From Herminiimonas sp. (GTDB lineage: Bacteria; Pseudomonadota; Gammaproteobacteria; Burkholderiales; Burkholderiaceae_D): 32,000 nt of DNA. The stretch's first letter is position 1. Every line of letters starts with the position of its first letter. The notes under the pieces are model-generated. The model was not told where the DNA came from and searched no databases. It saw nothing but the letters and a program-made list of their open reading frames with translations. The stretch covers positions 1 to 32,000 of the forward strand of contig JACMRD010000215.1 of the NCBI GenBank assembly GCA_014376645.1, given 5' to 3'. This document shows positions 13,349 through 23,425 of the stretch, piece after piece. Position numbers and translations under genes: made by a program.

Positions 13349-15323
13349 GTGGGCTGAAGATGGTTGTGAGCCGGTCCGGTTGTCCTTCGATGCGTTCGAG
13401 GTGCGGATAGCGCAGGCCTCCGGCATACGGCACGTTGACGACGCTGACCCGGTTCTCGCGCCGGACGATCAGTTCGATTGGTGTCGATTTACCGGCGCCG
13501 TCGGCCAACGCTGCGCTCAACTCCGGACATTTGTAGACATGCCCGTTGACGGCGAGAAGCGTGGCGCCGGCACTCAGTCCGGCCTTGAATGCCGGGCCGT
13601 CCCACAGCACGCTACCGATCGCATCGTTCTTTCCCACGGTCAGCCCAAGCGAGTAAAACGCCTCGCATTCGCCGTTCTCCTTGTTGTTCAGGACGGTCAC
13701 CGGATTGGGTGTGCTGCGGTAGGCCAGGCGCCAACCCGTGAGCGTAAAATCGGCCAGCAGCTCGCGCTCATCCCTGGCCGTCAGCCGGGCCCGCAACAGC
13801 GTCGCCCAATCGTAGGGCGCCACCGCATTCAATCCCGCCACCACATCTTCGAAGCGATACGCCAGCGGAGTGCGCAAGGGCTCTCCATCGACTGCAAAGA
13901 AGGCTGCCGAAAAATCGTCGAGCGAGCGGCGCTCGCCGGCCAGCGAGCGGATGCGAGCATCGATGCCGAGCCACATGATGGCGGCTTCGCCGTAGTAATC
14001 GAGCTGGCGCTGCCAGTTCGGCCAGCTGCGCGGCACGCTGCGGTGGGCCATGATTTCATCGTTGACCGTATCCTGCAGATCGCGCCAGGCCCGGCCCCGG
14101 CGCACCTCGATACCGGCCAGTTGCAGGGCCAGGCGATCGCGCGCCGTCTCCAGACTGCGAAAACCGGCACGCGCCGACAGGACGTCGCCGTAGTAGGAAG
14201 TCTGGCCCTCGTAGACCCAGAGCAGGGAGTTCTGCAGCGGCTCGCTAAAGTTGCCGGTGAACTGATCGGCCGGACGCCGGAACTTGCCATTCCAGGCGTG
14301 CACGTATTCATGCGGGACGACGCCGCTGCGCGCCGAGGATGTCAGCACTTCGGCAAGATAGGCCGGCTTTTCGACGATCTCGGTCGACTGGAAATGTTCG
14401 CGGCCGATGCCGCCGATACCATCGGTGAGCGCCATCAGGAAATCGTAGTGCGCGAAGGGTGGTGCGCCGAATACTTTCTGTCCCTGCTCCACCAGCGATC
14501 GGTGCGCCGCCAGTACCTTGTCGCCAGCGGCCAGTTGCTCGGCGCGCTCGGCGAAGACATTGAAGCGCACCGGCGGCGCACCGGAAGGCGCCAGATCGTA
14601 GCGCTTGAAGTGGCTGCCTGCCATCAACGGCGAATCGATCAGGGTGCCCAGGTCGGTCGACTTGAAGCGCACCGTGGATCCATCGCGACCGGCTTCTTCC
14701 AGCGCCGTGGCATAGTCCCAACGGGCCGGCAGGCGCACGCGCGGCTCGACCGTGATGCCGCTGGCCGCGACGCCGGCCGGATACAACAACACGGAATGAA
14801 ACTGCAGATGCACGATGTCGCTGGTCATGACGACCCGGCCCTGGGTCGGCAACAACGGCGAGACGAACTGGAAATCGATTTCCAGCGAGCTCACTCCCGC
14901 CGGCACATCCACATGAAACGCAAACACGTTGAGGCCATCGCGCAGCCAGCGCAGCGGCTTGCCGGCGGCCGTGATCTGCAAGCCCGTCAGTGCTGCAACG
15001 GTGCCGATCGGCGCGTGCGAACCTGGTATCCATTGCGGGTGCAACAGCACCAGGTGACCGGCCGTGACCGGCACGCTCTGATGCACCGACATGATCTTGT
15101 GATCGAGGTCGCTGAGATCGATCTCCAGGCCGATGGTGCCGGCGTAGCGGGGCGCCAATGACGCAGCGGCAGCAGGCATGCCGGCGCTCGCGTTTTCGGC
15201 TGCAGCGTGCGCGGCCTGAATGCCTCCCAAGCTCAGAACCAGTCCCGCCAGGACAACCGGGATCGTTGCGCACGCACCGACGATCCGTCCGACCGAGCGA
15301 CGTGCAACTCCAAGAAACGACAT
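13323..15323 (-). CDS. Secreted M61 family metallopeptidase with PDZ domain
   Basis: The product is about 666 residues. A signal peptide ([33 protein letters not shown]) sends it out of the cytoplasm. A beta-rich N-terminal domain (about 55-230) is followed by the M61 catalytic domain. The gluzincin motif HEYVH is at 337-341 ([16 protein letters not shown]), with the third zinc ligand Glu371 thirty residues later ([11 protein letters not shown]). A C-terminal PDZ domain ([37 protein letters not shown]) lies near 550-640. The prototype is the glycyl aminopeptidase of Sphingomonas; the true substrate here is unknown. The start ATG at 15323 has GGAG 5 bases upstream; the track ORF extends 24 codons further without support. 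That GGAG sits in a hairpin arm. The stop lies inside ppsR on the opposite strand. Confidence 0.92.
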   Translation of the reverse strand: MSFLGVARRSVGRIVGACATIPVVLAGLVLSLGGIQAAHAAAENASAGMPAAAASLAPRYAGTIGLEIDLSDLDHKIMSVHQSVPVTAGHLVLLHPQWIPGSHAPIGTVAALTGLQITAAGKPLRWLRDGLNVFAFHVDVPAGVSSLEIDFQFVSPLLPTQGRVVMTSDIVHLQFHSVLLYPAGVAASGITVEPRVRLPARWDYATALEEAGRDGSTVRFKSTDLGTLIDSPLMAGSHFKRYDLAPSGAPPVRFNVFAERAEQLAAGDKVLAAHRSLVEQGQKVFGAPPFAHYDFLMALTDGIGGIGREHFQSTEIVEKPAYLAEVLTSSARSGVVPHEYVHAWNGKFRRPADQFTGNFSEPLQNSLLWVYEGQTSYYGDVLSARAGFRSLETARDRLALQLAGIEVRRGRAWRDLQDTVNDEIMAHRSVPRSWPNWQRQLDYYGEAAIMWLGIDARIRSLAGERRSLDDFSAAFFAVDGEPLRTPLAYRFEDVVAGLNAVAPYDWATLLRARLTARDERELLADFTLTGWRLAYRSTPNPVTVLNNKENGECEAFYSLGLTVGKNDAIGSVLWDGPAFKAGLSAGATLLAVNGHVYKCPELSAALADGAGKSTPIELIVRRENRVSVVNVPYAGGLRYPHLERIEGQPDRLTTIFSPLSRSVFPP

Positions 15324-15328
15324 GCGTA

Positions 15329-15364
15329 CTCCAGCAAAATTATTGGTTTGCAATGTTGCTGGAG
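15329..15364 (-). promoter_or_regulatory. Hairpin covering the ribosome binding site of the M61 gene
   Basis: CTCCAGCAA (15329-15337) and TTGCTGGAG (15356-15364) are perfect 9-base complements. An inner ATTG/CAAT pair (tip GTTTG) further folds the 18-base loop. On the minus-strand mRNA the 3' arm is TTGCTGGAG, so the GGAG Shine-Dalgarno is base-paired, 5 bases before the ATG. No T-run follows, which argues against a terminator. Confidence 0.6.
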
Positions 15365-15419
15365 CACTTGTCAGAAGGCAAGTGAATTGTGCCACCCGGA
15401 TACAGGCGGTGGCCGATCC

Positions 15420-16226
15420 TCAGGACGAGGTGGGGATGTGCGCTCGTTGCCGTACTTGCTCGAAAAAGCAGACGGCGGCACTGGCGGCGACATTCAGGGA
15501 TTCGATCGCGCCCGGTTGCGGAATGGCGACACGGTGCGTGGCCAGTGCCATCAACGGCTCGGACACGCCCTGCCCTTCATGACCGAACAGCCAGGCCACC
15601 GGCTGGCGCAAGTCGAGCGCATAGAGCGACGTGCTGGTGTGCGAACTGGTCGCGACCACCGGGATGCTGCTGGCGGCGACGAGCGCGGCCAGGTCGACGT
15701 TCTCGGCGATGGTCAACAGGAAATGCGCGCCCATGCCGGCCCGCAGCACCTTCGGCGCCCAAGCGAAGACGGTGCCGGGGCTGCAGAAGACGGACGCGAC
15801 CCCGGCAGCGGCCGCGCTGCGCAGGATCGACCCCATATTGCCAGGGTCCTGCAGGTTGTCGAGCAAGACCGCCGATTGGGTGAGTTGCGGCGCCGTCACC
15901 GCTTGCGGGGTATCGACCACGAACAGCAGGTCGATGCCGTGCTCCACCTGGCTCAGCGCCTGGAACAGCGCATCGGGCAGGACGATGCAGTTGGCGCGGC
16001 CGGCATCGCACGCCGCCATCAGTACGACGACCTCGGGATGCAGGCGCGCCGATTCGCCGATCACGCACAGCTGCGGCATGCCGACCTGCTGCAGGTAGGC
16101 TTCGCACAAATGCACGCCGTCGAGCAGCGTGCGCCCGGAACGACGCCGCGCTTGCGAGCTCGTCGCCAGCAGCCGCATGTCTTTGTAGAGCGGGTTGTCA
16201 CGAGAGGTGATGGTCTTGATGGTCAT
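15420..16226 (-). CDS. SpoU/TrmH family RNA 2'-O-methyltransferase
   Basis: The 268-residue product is a SPOUT-fold RNA ribose methyltransferase. An N-terminal substrate-binding domain begins [39 protein letters not shown]. The three SpoU motifs follow: [22 protein letters not shown] (motif 1), [12 protein letters not shown] (motif 2) and [24 protein letters not shown] (motif 3). These hold the catalytic Arg, the SAM-binding knot and the conserved Glu/Asn. It resembles the TsnR/RlmB side of the family; whether rRNA or tRNA is modified cannot be told. Its ATG overlaps the rnhB stop as ATGA, and it appears to be the last gene of the long rpsB-to-rnhB series. The first 139 residues of the track ORF are out-of-frame rnhB. 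Confidence 0.93.
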   Translation of the reverse strand: MTIKTITSRDNPLYKDMRLLATSSQARRRSGRTLLDGVHLCEAYLQQVGMPQLCVIGESARLHPEVVVLMAACDAGRANCIVLPDALFQALSQVEHGIDLLFVVDTPQAVTAPQLTQSAVLLDNLQDPGNMGSILRSAAAAGVASVFCSPGTVFAWAPKVLRAGMGAHFLLTIAENVDLAALVAASSIPVVATSSHTSTSLYALDLRQPVAWLFGHEGQGVSEPLMALATHRVAIPQPGAIESLNVAASAAVCFFEQVRQRAHIPTSS

Positions 16227-16861
16227 CCGGGGACACGGCGCGCGAACGCCGCCAGTTCGTCGATCAGGGCGCGCACCGGCCCGTAGGTCCTGCGGTGCAC
16301 CGGCGAGACGCCGTGCAGGCGCAGGCGCGCCAAATGCAATGCAGTCGGATAACCCTTGTGCTGATCGAAGGCATATTGTGGATACTGCTCGTGCAGCCGC
16401 AGCAACGCTGCGTCGCGCGCCGTTTTGGCCAGGATCGAGGCGGCCGATATTTCGATCACCCGGTCGTCGCCCTGGATGATGGCGTCGCAACGCACGTCGA
16501 TTACCGGACTGCGGTTGCCATCGATGAGCGCAAGTGTAGGACGCCGGTGTAATCCCAGGATCGCGCGCCGCATCGCCAGCATGCTGGCCTGCAGGATATT
16601 GATGTCGTCGATTTCCTGCTCCGAGGATTCGGCGATGGCCCAAGAGAATGCTTTTTCGCGGATCTCCAGGGCCAATGCCTCGCGCCGTGCCGCCGTCAGT
16701 TTTTTCGAGTCGCGCAAACCTTCGATCGGGCGCTGCGGATCGAGGATGACTGCCGCTGCGAACACCGGACCGGCCAGCGGCCCGCGACCCGCTTCATCGA
16801 CGCCGCACACCACCTCATTGGTTCGATCGAACAGCGGCAAGGGCGCTTGCCGGGCTTTCAT
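16223..16861 (-). CDS. rnhB: Ribonuclease HII
   Basis: The 212-residue product cuts RNA in RNA-DNA hybrids, including single ribonucleotides in DNA. The first acidic pair is Asp22-Glu23 ([22 protein letters not shown]). The next acidic residue is in LALIDGN and the last in [13 protein letters not shown]. The motifs [11 protein letters not shown] and [38 protein letters not shown] complete the family. The ATG overlaps the lpxB stop (ATGA) and the stop overlaps the next gene, so it is coupled at both ends. The lpxB-rnhB link is conserved widely in proteobacteria. The extra N-terminal part of the track ORF is lpxB in a wrong frame. Confidence 0.97.
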   Translation of the reverse strand: MKARQAPLPLFDRTNEVVCGVDEAGRGPLAGPVFAAAVILDPQRPIEGLRDSKKLTAARREALALEIREKAFSWAIAESSEQEIDDINILQASMLAMRRAILGLHRRPTLALIDGNRSPVIDVRCDAIIQGDDRVIEISAASILAKTARDAALLRLHEQYPQYAFDQHKGYPTALHLARLRLHGVSPVHRRTYGPVRALIDELAAFARRVPG

Positions 16862-18027
16862 CGGGCCGCCCGTGGCTGGTCGATCAGCGTCATGACGGCT
16901 TCCGCGCCCAAGCGCGCCGTGTCGCGCAGCAGAGCGTGGTGCATGTCGGTAAAGCGCTTGACGAGCTTCACGCGGTTCGCGGCATCGTGCAACTGGAACC
17001 AGACCGCATCGGCCAGCGCCGCCGGGGTCGCGGCATTCTGCAACAGTTCCGGCACCAGGAACTCGCGTGCCAGGATGTTGGGCAGGCCGATCCACGGCTG
17101 GTAGCCGAGGTGGCGCAGGATTTCCCACGACGCTCGCAGCATGCGGTAGGCGATTACCATCGGCTTCTTGAACAGCGCCACTTCCAGCGACGCTGTGCCC
17201 GACGCCACCAGCACGGCGTCGGCAGCGGCGAGCGCGGTGTGCGAATCACGCTCGACGATCTGCAGCGTCACGTTGTGCAGCCCAGCGTGCGCCAGCAATT
17301 GCAGGAAGTAGCTGGTCTGCGCCGCACCGGCCATCGGCACTACGAAGCGCAGCGTCGGATCGCGCAGCGACAACATGCGGGCAGCCTCGATGAACGGTAC
17401 GGCGTTGTACTTGAGCTCCGACATGCGGCTGCCCGGCAAGATCGCCACCACCGACGCCTGCGCAGGCAAGCCGAGCGCGATGCGTGCGGCAGCGCCGTCG
17501 GGGGCCATCGGGATGACTTCAGCCAGCGGATGGCCAACATAGGTCACGGCAATGCCGGCATCGCGGTAGATCGCTTCTTCGAACGGAAACACGACCAGCA
17601 TGTGCGATACCGCAGCCGCGATCTTCTTGATGCGTCCGCCGCGCCAAGCCCAGATCGACGGGCTGATGAAATGCATGGTCGGGATACCGGCCTGCTTGAG
17701 CCCGGTTTCCAGCGCCAGATTGAAGTCCGGTGCATCGACGCCGATGAAGGCGGCCGGACGCTCGCGCAACAACTGCCCGCGCAAGGCAGTCTGGATGCCC
17801 TTGATTTCACGGTAATGGGCGAGCACTTCGAAGACGCCGCGCACGGCCAGTTTTTCCATCGGCCAGTCGCTCACGAAACCGTGGCTCGCCATGTCGGGAC
17901 CGCCGATGCCGTGCAGATGCGCATGTGGCAGCAGCGGGCGCAGACCCGCCAGCAACCGGCCGGCCAGCAGGTCACCCGAGCTTTCGCCGGCCACCAGGGC
18001 CAGCGTCGGTTCAGCGGACGATGCCAC
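16858..18027 (-). CDS. lpxB: Lipid-A-disaccharide synthase
   Basis: The product is about 389 residues from a GTG at 18027. LpxB joins UDP-2,3-diacylglucosamine and lipid X into the lipid A disaccharide at the inner membrane. The GT19 landmarks are [21 protein letters not shown] at the start, [13 protein letters not shown], then [13 protein letters not shown] and [18 protein letters not shown]. Further on come [11 protein letters not shown] and [22 protein letters not shown]. No ATG lies near this point in frame; the track start at 18090 adds a Cys/Arg-rich stretch that is lpxA sequence in another frame. With the GTG start the gene overlaps lpxA by 17 bases, with only a weak ribosome binding site, so coupling is likely. 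Confidence 0.95.
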   Translation of the reverse strand: MASSAEPTLALVAGESSGDLLAGRLLAGLRPLLPHAHLHGIGGPDMASHGFVSDWPMEKLAVRGVFEVLAHYREIKGIQTALRGQLLRERPAAFIGVDAPDFNLALETGLKQAGIPTMHFISPSIWAWRGGRIKKIAAAVSHMLVVFPFEEAIYRDAGIAVTYVGHPLAEVIPMAPDGAAARIALGLPAQASVVAILPGSRMSELKYNAVPFIEAARMLSLRDPTLRFVVPMAGAAQTSYFLQLLAHAGLHNVTLQIVERDSHTALAAADAVLVASGTASLEVALFKKPMVIAYRMLRASWEILRHLGYQPWIGLPNILAREFLVPELLQNAATPAALADAVWFQLHDAANRVKLVKRFTDMHHALLRDTARLGAEAVMTLIDQPRAAR

Positions 18028-18811
18028 GCGTGGTCTGGAGCAGAAAATCCCGCAGCGCGTGCAGATGACTTGCCGCTTCCGGTATCGCATCCGCCTGGAC
18101 GGCGATGGCCGCCTTGGCCTCTTCCAGCGTCAGCCCGGTCTTGTAGATGGTCTTGTAGGCCGTGCGCAAGGCGCCGATCTGATCGCGCGTGAAGCCGCGA
18201 CGTTTCAGGCCTTCGATGTTGATGCCGTAGGGCGTTGCGGGATTACCGGACAGGAGAACGAACGGCGGCACATCCTGCGACAGGCTGGTGTTCATGCCCA
18301 GCATCGCATGCGCTCCGATCTTGCAGAACTGGTGCACGGCCGAAAAGCCGCCCAGGATCACCCAGTCGCCGACATGCACGTGCCCGGCGAGCGTGGCATT
18401 GTTGGCGAAGATGGTCTGGTTGCCGACCTGGCAATCGTGCGCCACATGAACATAGGCCATGATCCAGTTGTCGTCGCCGACCCGGGTCACGCCTTCGTCC
18501 TGGGTGGTACCGAGATTGAAGGTGCAGAATTCGCGCACCGTATTGCGGTCGCCGATCTCCAGCCGCGTCGGTTCACCCGCATATTTCTTGTCCTGCGGCG
18601 CGCCACCGATGGCCGAAAAAGGAAAGAACACATTGTCGCGACCGATGCGGGTATGCCCGTCGATGACCACATGCGCGCCGATGCGAGTGCCGGCGCCGAT
18701 CTCCACGTGGGGACCGATCACCGCGTAGGCGCCGACCGACACCGAACCGTCGAGCCGGGCCGCCGGATCCACCAGCGCACTCGGATGGATCAGACTGGTT
18801 GCCGCCTTCAC
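18011..18811 (-). CDS. lpxA: UDP-N-acetylglucosamine acyltransferase
   Basis: The product is about 266 residues from a GTG start ([20 protein letters not shown]), matching the 262 of E. coli. LpxA adds the first 3-hydroxyacyl chain in lipid A synthesis. A left-handed beta helix of hexapeptide repeats ([LIV]GxxxxI type) fills residues 8-185. The catalytic His is His125 in [10 protein letters not shown], the same number as in E. coli. [19 protein letters not shown] marks the switch to the helical C-terminal bundle. The GTG shares its first base with the TAG of fabZ (TAGTG). The 16 extra residues in the track ORF are fabZ sequence out of frame. Confidence 0.97.
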   Translation of the reverse strand: MKAATSLIHPSALVDPAARLDGSVSVGAYAVIGPHVEIGAGTRIGAHVVIDGHTRIGRDNVFFPFSAIGGAPQDKKYAGEPTRLEIGDRNTVREFCTFNLGTTQDEGVTRVGDDNWIMAYVHVAHDCQVGNQTIFANNATLAGHVHVGDWVILGGFSAVHQFCKIGAHAMLGMNTSLSQDVPPFVLLSGNPATPYGINIEGLKRRGFTRDQIGALRTAYKTIYKTGLTLEEAKAAIAVQADAIPEAASHLHALRDFLLQTTRGIVR

Positions 18812-19281
18812 TACTGCCCCGCTGGCTGACTCGCGTCCACCGCATTGCGCATGGTGCACATCAGTTCGGCTTCCACCGCCAGTTGACCATCGACGCTGGC
18901 GATGGCTTTGTATTTCCAGATGCCGCGGGCGTTGCGCAGGATCGTCACTTCCATCTTGAGCTGGTCGCCCGGCTCCACCGGCCGCTTGAAGCGCGCGCCG
19001 TCGATACCGACGAAATACACCACGCTATTGTCGTCCGGCTTGACGCCCATGGTCAGGAACGACAGCAGGGCCGCCGTCTGCGCCAGCGCCTCGATCATCA
19101 GCACGCCAGGCATGACCGGTTTGTGCGGGAAGTGGCCGTTGAAGAATTCTTCGTTGATTGTCACGTTCTTGATAGCGGTGATCGACTTACCGGAATCCCA
19201 GTCCAGTACCCGGTCGACCAGCAACATGGGATAGCGGTGTGGCAGGTATTGTTTGATCTGGTTGATGTCGAGACTATTCAT
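18811..19281 (-). CDS. fabZ: 3-hydroxyacyl-ACP dehydratase FabZ
   Basis: The 156-residue hot-dog-fold enzyme dehydrates 3-hydroxyacyl-ACP in fatty acid elongation, and so competes with LpxA/LpxD for the hydroxyacyl pool. The start segment [17 protein letters not shown] is typical. The active site is His50 ([12 protein letters not shown]) and Glu64 ([12 protein letters not shown]). [21 protein letters not shown] follows. It lies between lpxD (8-base overlap) and lpxA (1-base overlap), the standard proteobacterial order. Confidence 0.98.
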   Translation of the reverse strand: MNSLDINQIKQYLPHRYPMLLVDRVLDWDSGKSITAIKNVTINEEFFNGHFPHKPVMPGVLMIEALAQTAALLSFLTMGVKPDDNSVVYFVGIDGARFKRPVEPGDQLKMEVTILRNARGIWKYKAIASVDGQLAVEAELMCTMRNAVDASQPAGQ

Positions 19282-20329
19282 TCTTTTTTTCGATCAGCTG
19301 GGAGAGGGTTTTTTCGAGGTCGCGAATTTTCTCACGCATCGAGGCGAGATTGCGAACAATTGCCGCCGATTTTTCCCAATCGGCGTTCTTGGACAAAGGA
19401 AAAAATCCGGTGTACTGCCCGGCTTCGTGAATCGAGCGCGACACCATGCTGGCCGACGAGATATGCACGTGATCGGCGATCGTCAGATGACCGAGCACCA
19501 TGGCAGCGCCGCCAAAGGTGCAATACTTGCCGATGCGTGCGCTGCCTGCCACGCCGACGCAGCCGGCCATGGCCGTGTGCGCGCCGATATAGCAGTTGTG
19601 GCCGATCTGGATCTGGTTGTCGAGCTTGACCCCCTCCTCGATCACGGTATCGGTCAGGGCGCCGCGGTCGATGCAGGTATTGGCGCCGATCTCGACATCG
19701 TCGCCGATCAGCACGCCGCCGGTCTGGGGAATCTTGATCCAGGCGCCGCCTTCATTGGCAAAGCCGAAGCCATCGGCGCCGATCACGGCACCGGCGTGCA
19801 CGATGCCGTTGCTGCCGATGCGGCAGTTCGATTCGAAGGTCACGTTCGGATGAAGATGGGTGCCGTTGCCGATACGCGCTCCCCGGCCGACGAAACAGCC
19901 GGCCTCGACGGTAGCCCCCGGCCCGATCACGGCGTCGGCATCGACGGTCACGTGCGCGCCGACGATGGCCGAGGCATCGACCTGCGCGCTCGGATGGATG
20001 CTGGCGGTAGCGTGGATGCCGGGCACCCGCGGCGCTGCATTGCGCGCCGCGAACCACTGGGCTGCGCGGGCAAAATAAGCGTAGGGGTTATCGGTGACGA
20101 TGCGGGCGCCGGCGTAACTGTCGCCGAGTGCGATATCGTCGGCGGGTGCCAGGATCAGCGCCGCCGCCTGCGATTGCGCTGCCTGCGCACGCAATTTAGC
20201 GCTGCTGAGAAAACTGATGTGGGACGCGCCGGCTTCGCTCAACGGCGCGATGCCATCGATGCGCAAGGCGTCGTCGCCACGCAGCTGGCCGCCGAGGCGT
20301 TCGACCAATTCAGCCAGCCGAGTGCTCAT
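19274..20329 (-). CDS. lpxD: UDP-3-O-acylglucosamine N-acyltransferase
   Basis: The 351-residue product adds the second 3-hydroxyacyl chain in lipid A synthesis. It has the LpxD-specific N-terminal uridine-binding domain ([15 protein letters not shown]...ISFLSSAKL, residues 1-100). A left-handed beta helix of hexapeptide repeats follows (about 105-300). The catalytic His is His244 in [13 protein letters not shown]. The nearby [21 protein letters not shown] loop is diagnostic. The C-terminus forms a charged helix ([21 protein letters not shown]) slightly longer than in E. coli. It lies 18 bases after skp and overlaps fabZ by 8 bases. Confidence 0.98.
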   Translation of the reverse strand: MSTRLAELVERLGGQLRGDDALRIDGIAPLSEAGASHISFLSSAKLRAQAAQSQAAALILAPADDIALGDSYAGARIVTDNPYAYFARAAQWFAARNAAPRVPGIHATASIHPSAQVDASAIVGAHVTVDADAVIGPGATVEAGCFVGRGARIGNGTHLHPNVTFESNCRIGSNGIVHAGAVIGADGFGFANEGGAWIKIPQTGGVLIGDDVEIGANTCIDRGALTDTVIEEGVKLDNQIQIGHNCYIGAHTAMAGCVGVAGSARIGKYCTFGGAAMVLGHLTIADHVHISSASMVSRSIHEAGQYTGFFPLSKNADWEKSAAIVRNLASMREKIRDLEKTLSQLIEKKNE

Positions 20330-20347
20330 CGTCGCCCCTGCATCCGG

Positions 20348-20896
20348 TTATTTCGCGTTAAGCGCCTTGAGCACTTTGTCGGTGATGTCGATGCGCGGAT
20401 TGACCGTCACGGCGTCCTGCAGAATGATGTCGTACTTTTCTGCTTCGGCGATCTGCTTGATGACCTTGTTGGTGCGCTCGAGGACATTGGCGACTTCCTC
20501 GTTACGCCGCTGGTTGAGGTCCTCGCGGAACTCGCGCTGCTTGCGCTGGAAATCTTTGTCCATGTCGGTCAGCTCGCGCTGCCGGCGCGCACGGTCGGTC
20601 TCATTTAGCACCGAGGCGTCCTTGTCGAGCTTCTCGGACATGACCTTGATGCGCGCCGACAGCTCCTGCAGATCTTTTTCGCGCTTGGAAAACTCCTGCT
20701 CGATCTTCACTTGGGCGGCCTTCGCCGGCGGTGCTTCGCGCAAGATGCGCTCGGTGTTGACGAAGCCAATCTTGGTTTCCTGCGCCATGCCCGGTGAACT
20801 GACCAGCAGGGCCAGTGCGCAACAGGCAGCCTGGGTTGCCGCGACCACGGACTGGGGTACGAACTGGGGTAGAAACTTCACAGTCATTCTCCGCAT
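20348..20896 (-). CDS. skp: OmpH/Skp family periplasmic chaperone
   Basis: The 182-residue product (or 179 if the second ATG, MTVKF, is used) has a signal peptide ending near PGMAQ. The Skp/OmpH fold follows: KIGFVNTERILREAPPAKAAQ, a long charged coiled coil (about 55-145), and a closing strand (KYDIILQDAVTVNPRIDITDKVLKAL). Skp trimers hold unfolded outer-membrane proteins on their way to BamA, encoded just upstream. Start choice is uncertain: GGAG lies too close (about 1-2 bases) to the second ATG and no clear site precedes the first. Confidence 0.94.
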   Translation of the reverse strand: MRRMTVKFLPQFVPQSVVAATQAACCALALLVSSPGMAQETKIGFVNTERILREAPPAKAAQVKIEQEFSKREKDLQELSARIKVMSEKLDKDASVLNETDRARRQRELTDMDKDFQRKQREFREDLNQRRNEEVANVLERTNKVIKQIAEAEKYDIILQDAVTVNPRIDITDKVLKALNAK

Positions 20897-20964
20897 TTCA
20901 AATGAACGTCCACACCGCCGGCTGACACGCCCGGCTTACTATTATGCCATCGCACGATCATCGG

Positions 20965-23310
20965 TCAGAAGCCGGTGCCGAGCTGGAACTGGAAAGTCTG
21001 CGGCTTGTCGCCGGGCTTCAGGTTCAACGCCTTGCCGTAGCTGAGCTTCAGCGGTCCGACCGGCGAGACCCAGCTCAAACCGACACCGGCAGAGTACCGC
21101 AGGTCCTTGAGCTGCATTTTCTGCTTTTCGGCAAACACCGTGCCGCCGTCGGAGAACACGAACCAGCGCAGGCTGCGATCGTTGCCCTGACCAGGGAACG
21201 GGAACTGCAATTCGGCGTTCAAGATGACGCGTTTGCTGCCGCCCAGCGAATCGCCGGTCAGCGGATCTTTCACATCGCCCAAGGACGAACTGTCGTAACC
21301 GCGCACCGAGCCGATGCCGCCGGCATAGAAGTTCTTGAAGATCGGATATGGCTTGCCGTTGAGGCCGCGGCCGTAGTCGAACTCGCCATTCAAGGCCAGC
21401 GTGATCGTCTTGAAGAAAGGCTTGAAGTACTGATGCTGGTAGATCGCCCGGTAGTAACGCAGGTCACCAGTCGGCGCCAGTTCCAGGTTCACGCGCTGGT
21501 AGCGGCCGCTGCTCGGTGTCAGGGCGCTGTCGCGGCTGTCGCGCTGCCAGGCGGCCGTCAACGGGAACGAAGTCGTGGTGGCGCTGACGCCATTGCCGAA
21601 ATCGCGCGCGTAGTTCAGGTAGATCTGCGGGCTGTTGATTTCATCCGGCTGGTTCAGGAAAGTCTGGACCTTGGTGCGCTCGACACCCAGTCCGAAATAG
21701 ACGGTATCGAGCTCGGAAAACGGCACGCCGAACTTGATGTTGCCGCCCAGCGTACGGACGACATAATCGCCGCTGTTGATTTCCGGCGGACGAGTGGTGC
21801 GCAGGAACAGCTCGTAGCTGCGGCTGACGCCATTGTCGGTAAAGTACGGATTGACTTCCGAAAAGGCGATGGTCCGGTTACGGCGACTGGTGTTGACCTC
21901 GAGGCCGATGGTGTCGCCGCTGCCGAAGGCATTGCTTTGCTGAATGGAGCCGGTCAGGGTCAGCTTTTCGCTGCTGGAGAAACCGGCGCCGAGCAGGATG
22001 TTCCCGGTCGGCTTTTCAACCACCGTCATGTTGACGTCGACCTGATCGGTGGTGCCCGGCACCTCCGGCGTCTCCATCGTCACTTCCTTGAAGTAGCCGA
22101 GGCGGTCGACACGGTCACGTGACAGGCGGATCTTGGCGCCGTCGTACCATGAACTTTCGAACGCGCGGAATTCGCGCCGCACGACTTCGTCGCGGGTCTT
22201 GGTATTACCAGCAACATTGATCTTGCGGATGTAGACGCGCTTGCCCGGATCGATCAGCACTGTGAAGGCAACTTCCTTCTTCTCGCGATCGAGTTCCGGA
22301 TTGGTGTTGACGTTGGCGAATGCATAACCGAAGTTACCGAGCCGCTCAGAGACGCGCTTGACACTCTCGGCCAGCAGTTCGCCATTGTAGATATCGCCCG
22401 GCTTCAACAGCACCAGCGATTTCAATTCGTCCGCACGGCCCAGGGTCTCGCCTTCGAGCTTGACGTTCGAGACGGTGTACTTTTCGCCCTCGCTGATGTT
22501 GACCGTGATGTAGATGTCCTTCTTGTCGGGCGTGATCGACACCTGCGTCGATTCGATCTGCATTTCCAGATAGCCGCGATTGAGGTAATACGATTTCAGT
22601 GACTCGATATCGCCGGTCAGTTTTTGCTTCGAGTACTGGTCGGACTTGGTGTACCAGGTGAACCATCCTGGTGTCGTCAGCGAAATCGCGCTGCGCAGTT
22701 CCTTGTCGCTGAACACCTTGTTGCCGACGATGTTGATCTGGCGGATACGAGCGACGTCGCCTTCATCCACGGCGAAGGTGATGTTGACCCGGTTGCGCTC
22801 GATCGGCGTGACGGTGGTCGTGATGACGACGCCGTACAGACCTTTGGAGAGGTACTGGCGCTTGAGTTCCTGCTCGGCGCGCTCGACCAGCGACTTGTCA
22901 TAGATCCGGGCCTCGCCGAGGCCGATTTCCTTCAGCGCCTTGGTCAGTATGTCTTTCTCGAATTCCTTGGCACCGGTGAAGTCAACTGCGGCGATCGCCG
23001 GGCGCTCCTCGACCAGCACCACCAGCACGTCGCCTTCGGCTTCGATCCAGATATCCTTGAAGAAGCCGGTTGCGTACAGCGCCTTGATGGCGGCGGCGCC
23101 CTTCTCGTCCGTGAAGGTTTCGCCCACGCGCACCGGCAGGTAACTGAATACCGTTCCTGCCTCGGTACGCTGGATCCCTTCGACGCGGATGTCGCGCACG
23201 GTGAACGGATCAACCGCGAGCACATGTCCCGAACAGAGGGCCAGGGCGGCTAGAGCAATCAAACGACGTGGGAACGAAGGCAGGACAAAACGCTGGGGAT
23301 GTAATTTCAT
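20965..23310 (-). CDS. bamA: Outer membrane protein assembly factor BamA
   Basis: The product is about 781 residues from the ATG at 23310. After a signal peptide (PRRLIALAALALCSGHVLA) come five POTRA domains (about 35-430), beginning PFTVRDIRVEGIQRTEAGTVFSYLPVRVGE. The 16-strand barrel follows, with VRGYDSSSLG, the VRGF/Y-type motif of the L6 lock. The C-terminal signature ends in QFQLGTGF with a terminal Phe. BamA is the core of the machine that inserts outer-membrane barrels. It sits between rseP and skp as usual. The track start at 23349 adds 13 residues without support; neither start has a clear Shine-Dalgarno. Confidence 0.97.
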   Translation of the reverse strand: MKLHPQRFVLPSFPRRLIALAALALCSGHVLAVDPFTVRDIRVEGIQRTEAGTVFSYLPVRVGETFTDEKGAAAIKALYATGFFKDIWIEAEGDVLVVLVEERPAIAAVDFTGAKEFEKDILTKALKEIGLGEARIYDKSLVERAEQELKRQYLSKGLYGVVITTTVTPIERNRVNITFAVDEGDVARIRQINIVGNKVFSDKELRSAISLTTPGWFTWYTKSDQYSKQKLTGDIESLKSYYLNRGYLEMQIESTQVSITPDKKDIYITVNISEGEKYTVSNVKLEGETLGRADELKSLVLLKPGDIYNGELLAESVKRVSERLGNFGYAFANVNTNPELDREKKEVAFTVLIDPGKRVYIRKINVAGNTKTRDEVVRREFRAFESSWYDGAKIRLSRDRVDRLGYFKEVTMETPEVPGTTDQVDVNMTVVEKPTGNILLGAGFSSSEKLTLTGSIQQSNAFGSGDTIGLEVNTSRRNRTIAFSEVNPYFTDNGVSRSYELFLRTTRPPEINSGDYVVRTLGGNIKFGVPFSELDTVYFGLGVERTKVQTFLNQPDEINSPQIYLNYARDFGNGVSATTTSFPLTAAWQRDSRDSALTPSSGRYQRVNLELAPTGDLRYYRAIYQHQYFKPFFKTITLALNGEFDYGRGLNGKPYPIFKNFYAGGIGSVRGYDSSSLGDVKDPLTGDSLGGSKRVILNAELQFPFPGQGNDRSLRWFVFSDGGTVFAEKQKMQLKDLRYSAGVGLSWVSPVGPLKLSYGKALNLKPGDKPQTFQFQLGTGF

Positions 23311-23425
23311 GTGCAATCGGTAGAGTAGGATACTTTTCAGTCGGCGCACTGTGCAGCCACACGAAGCCGGGCGTGCGCCCGTCTCGTCGGCACCGCAGGA
23401 TTCCGGCGACGACTTGCGCCTTGCG

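Noticed and set aside
13380-15161. 593-residue plus-strand ORF antisense to the M61 gene
   Set aside because: It is a high-GC shadow: the opposite strand encodes a full M61 enzyme with signal peptide, zinc site and PDZ domain, while this frame has no recognisable domain and a His/Arg/Gln-rich composition.
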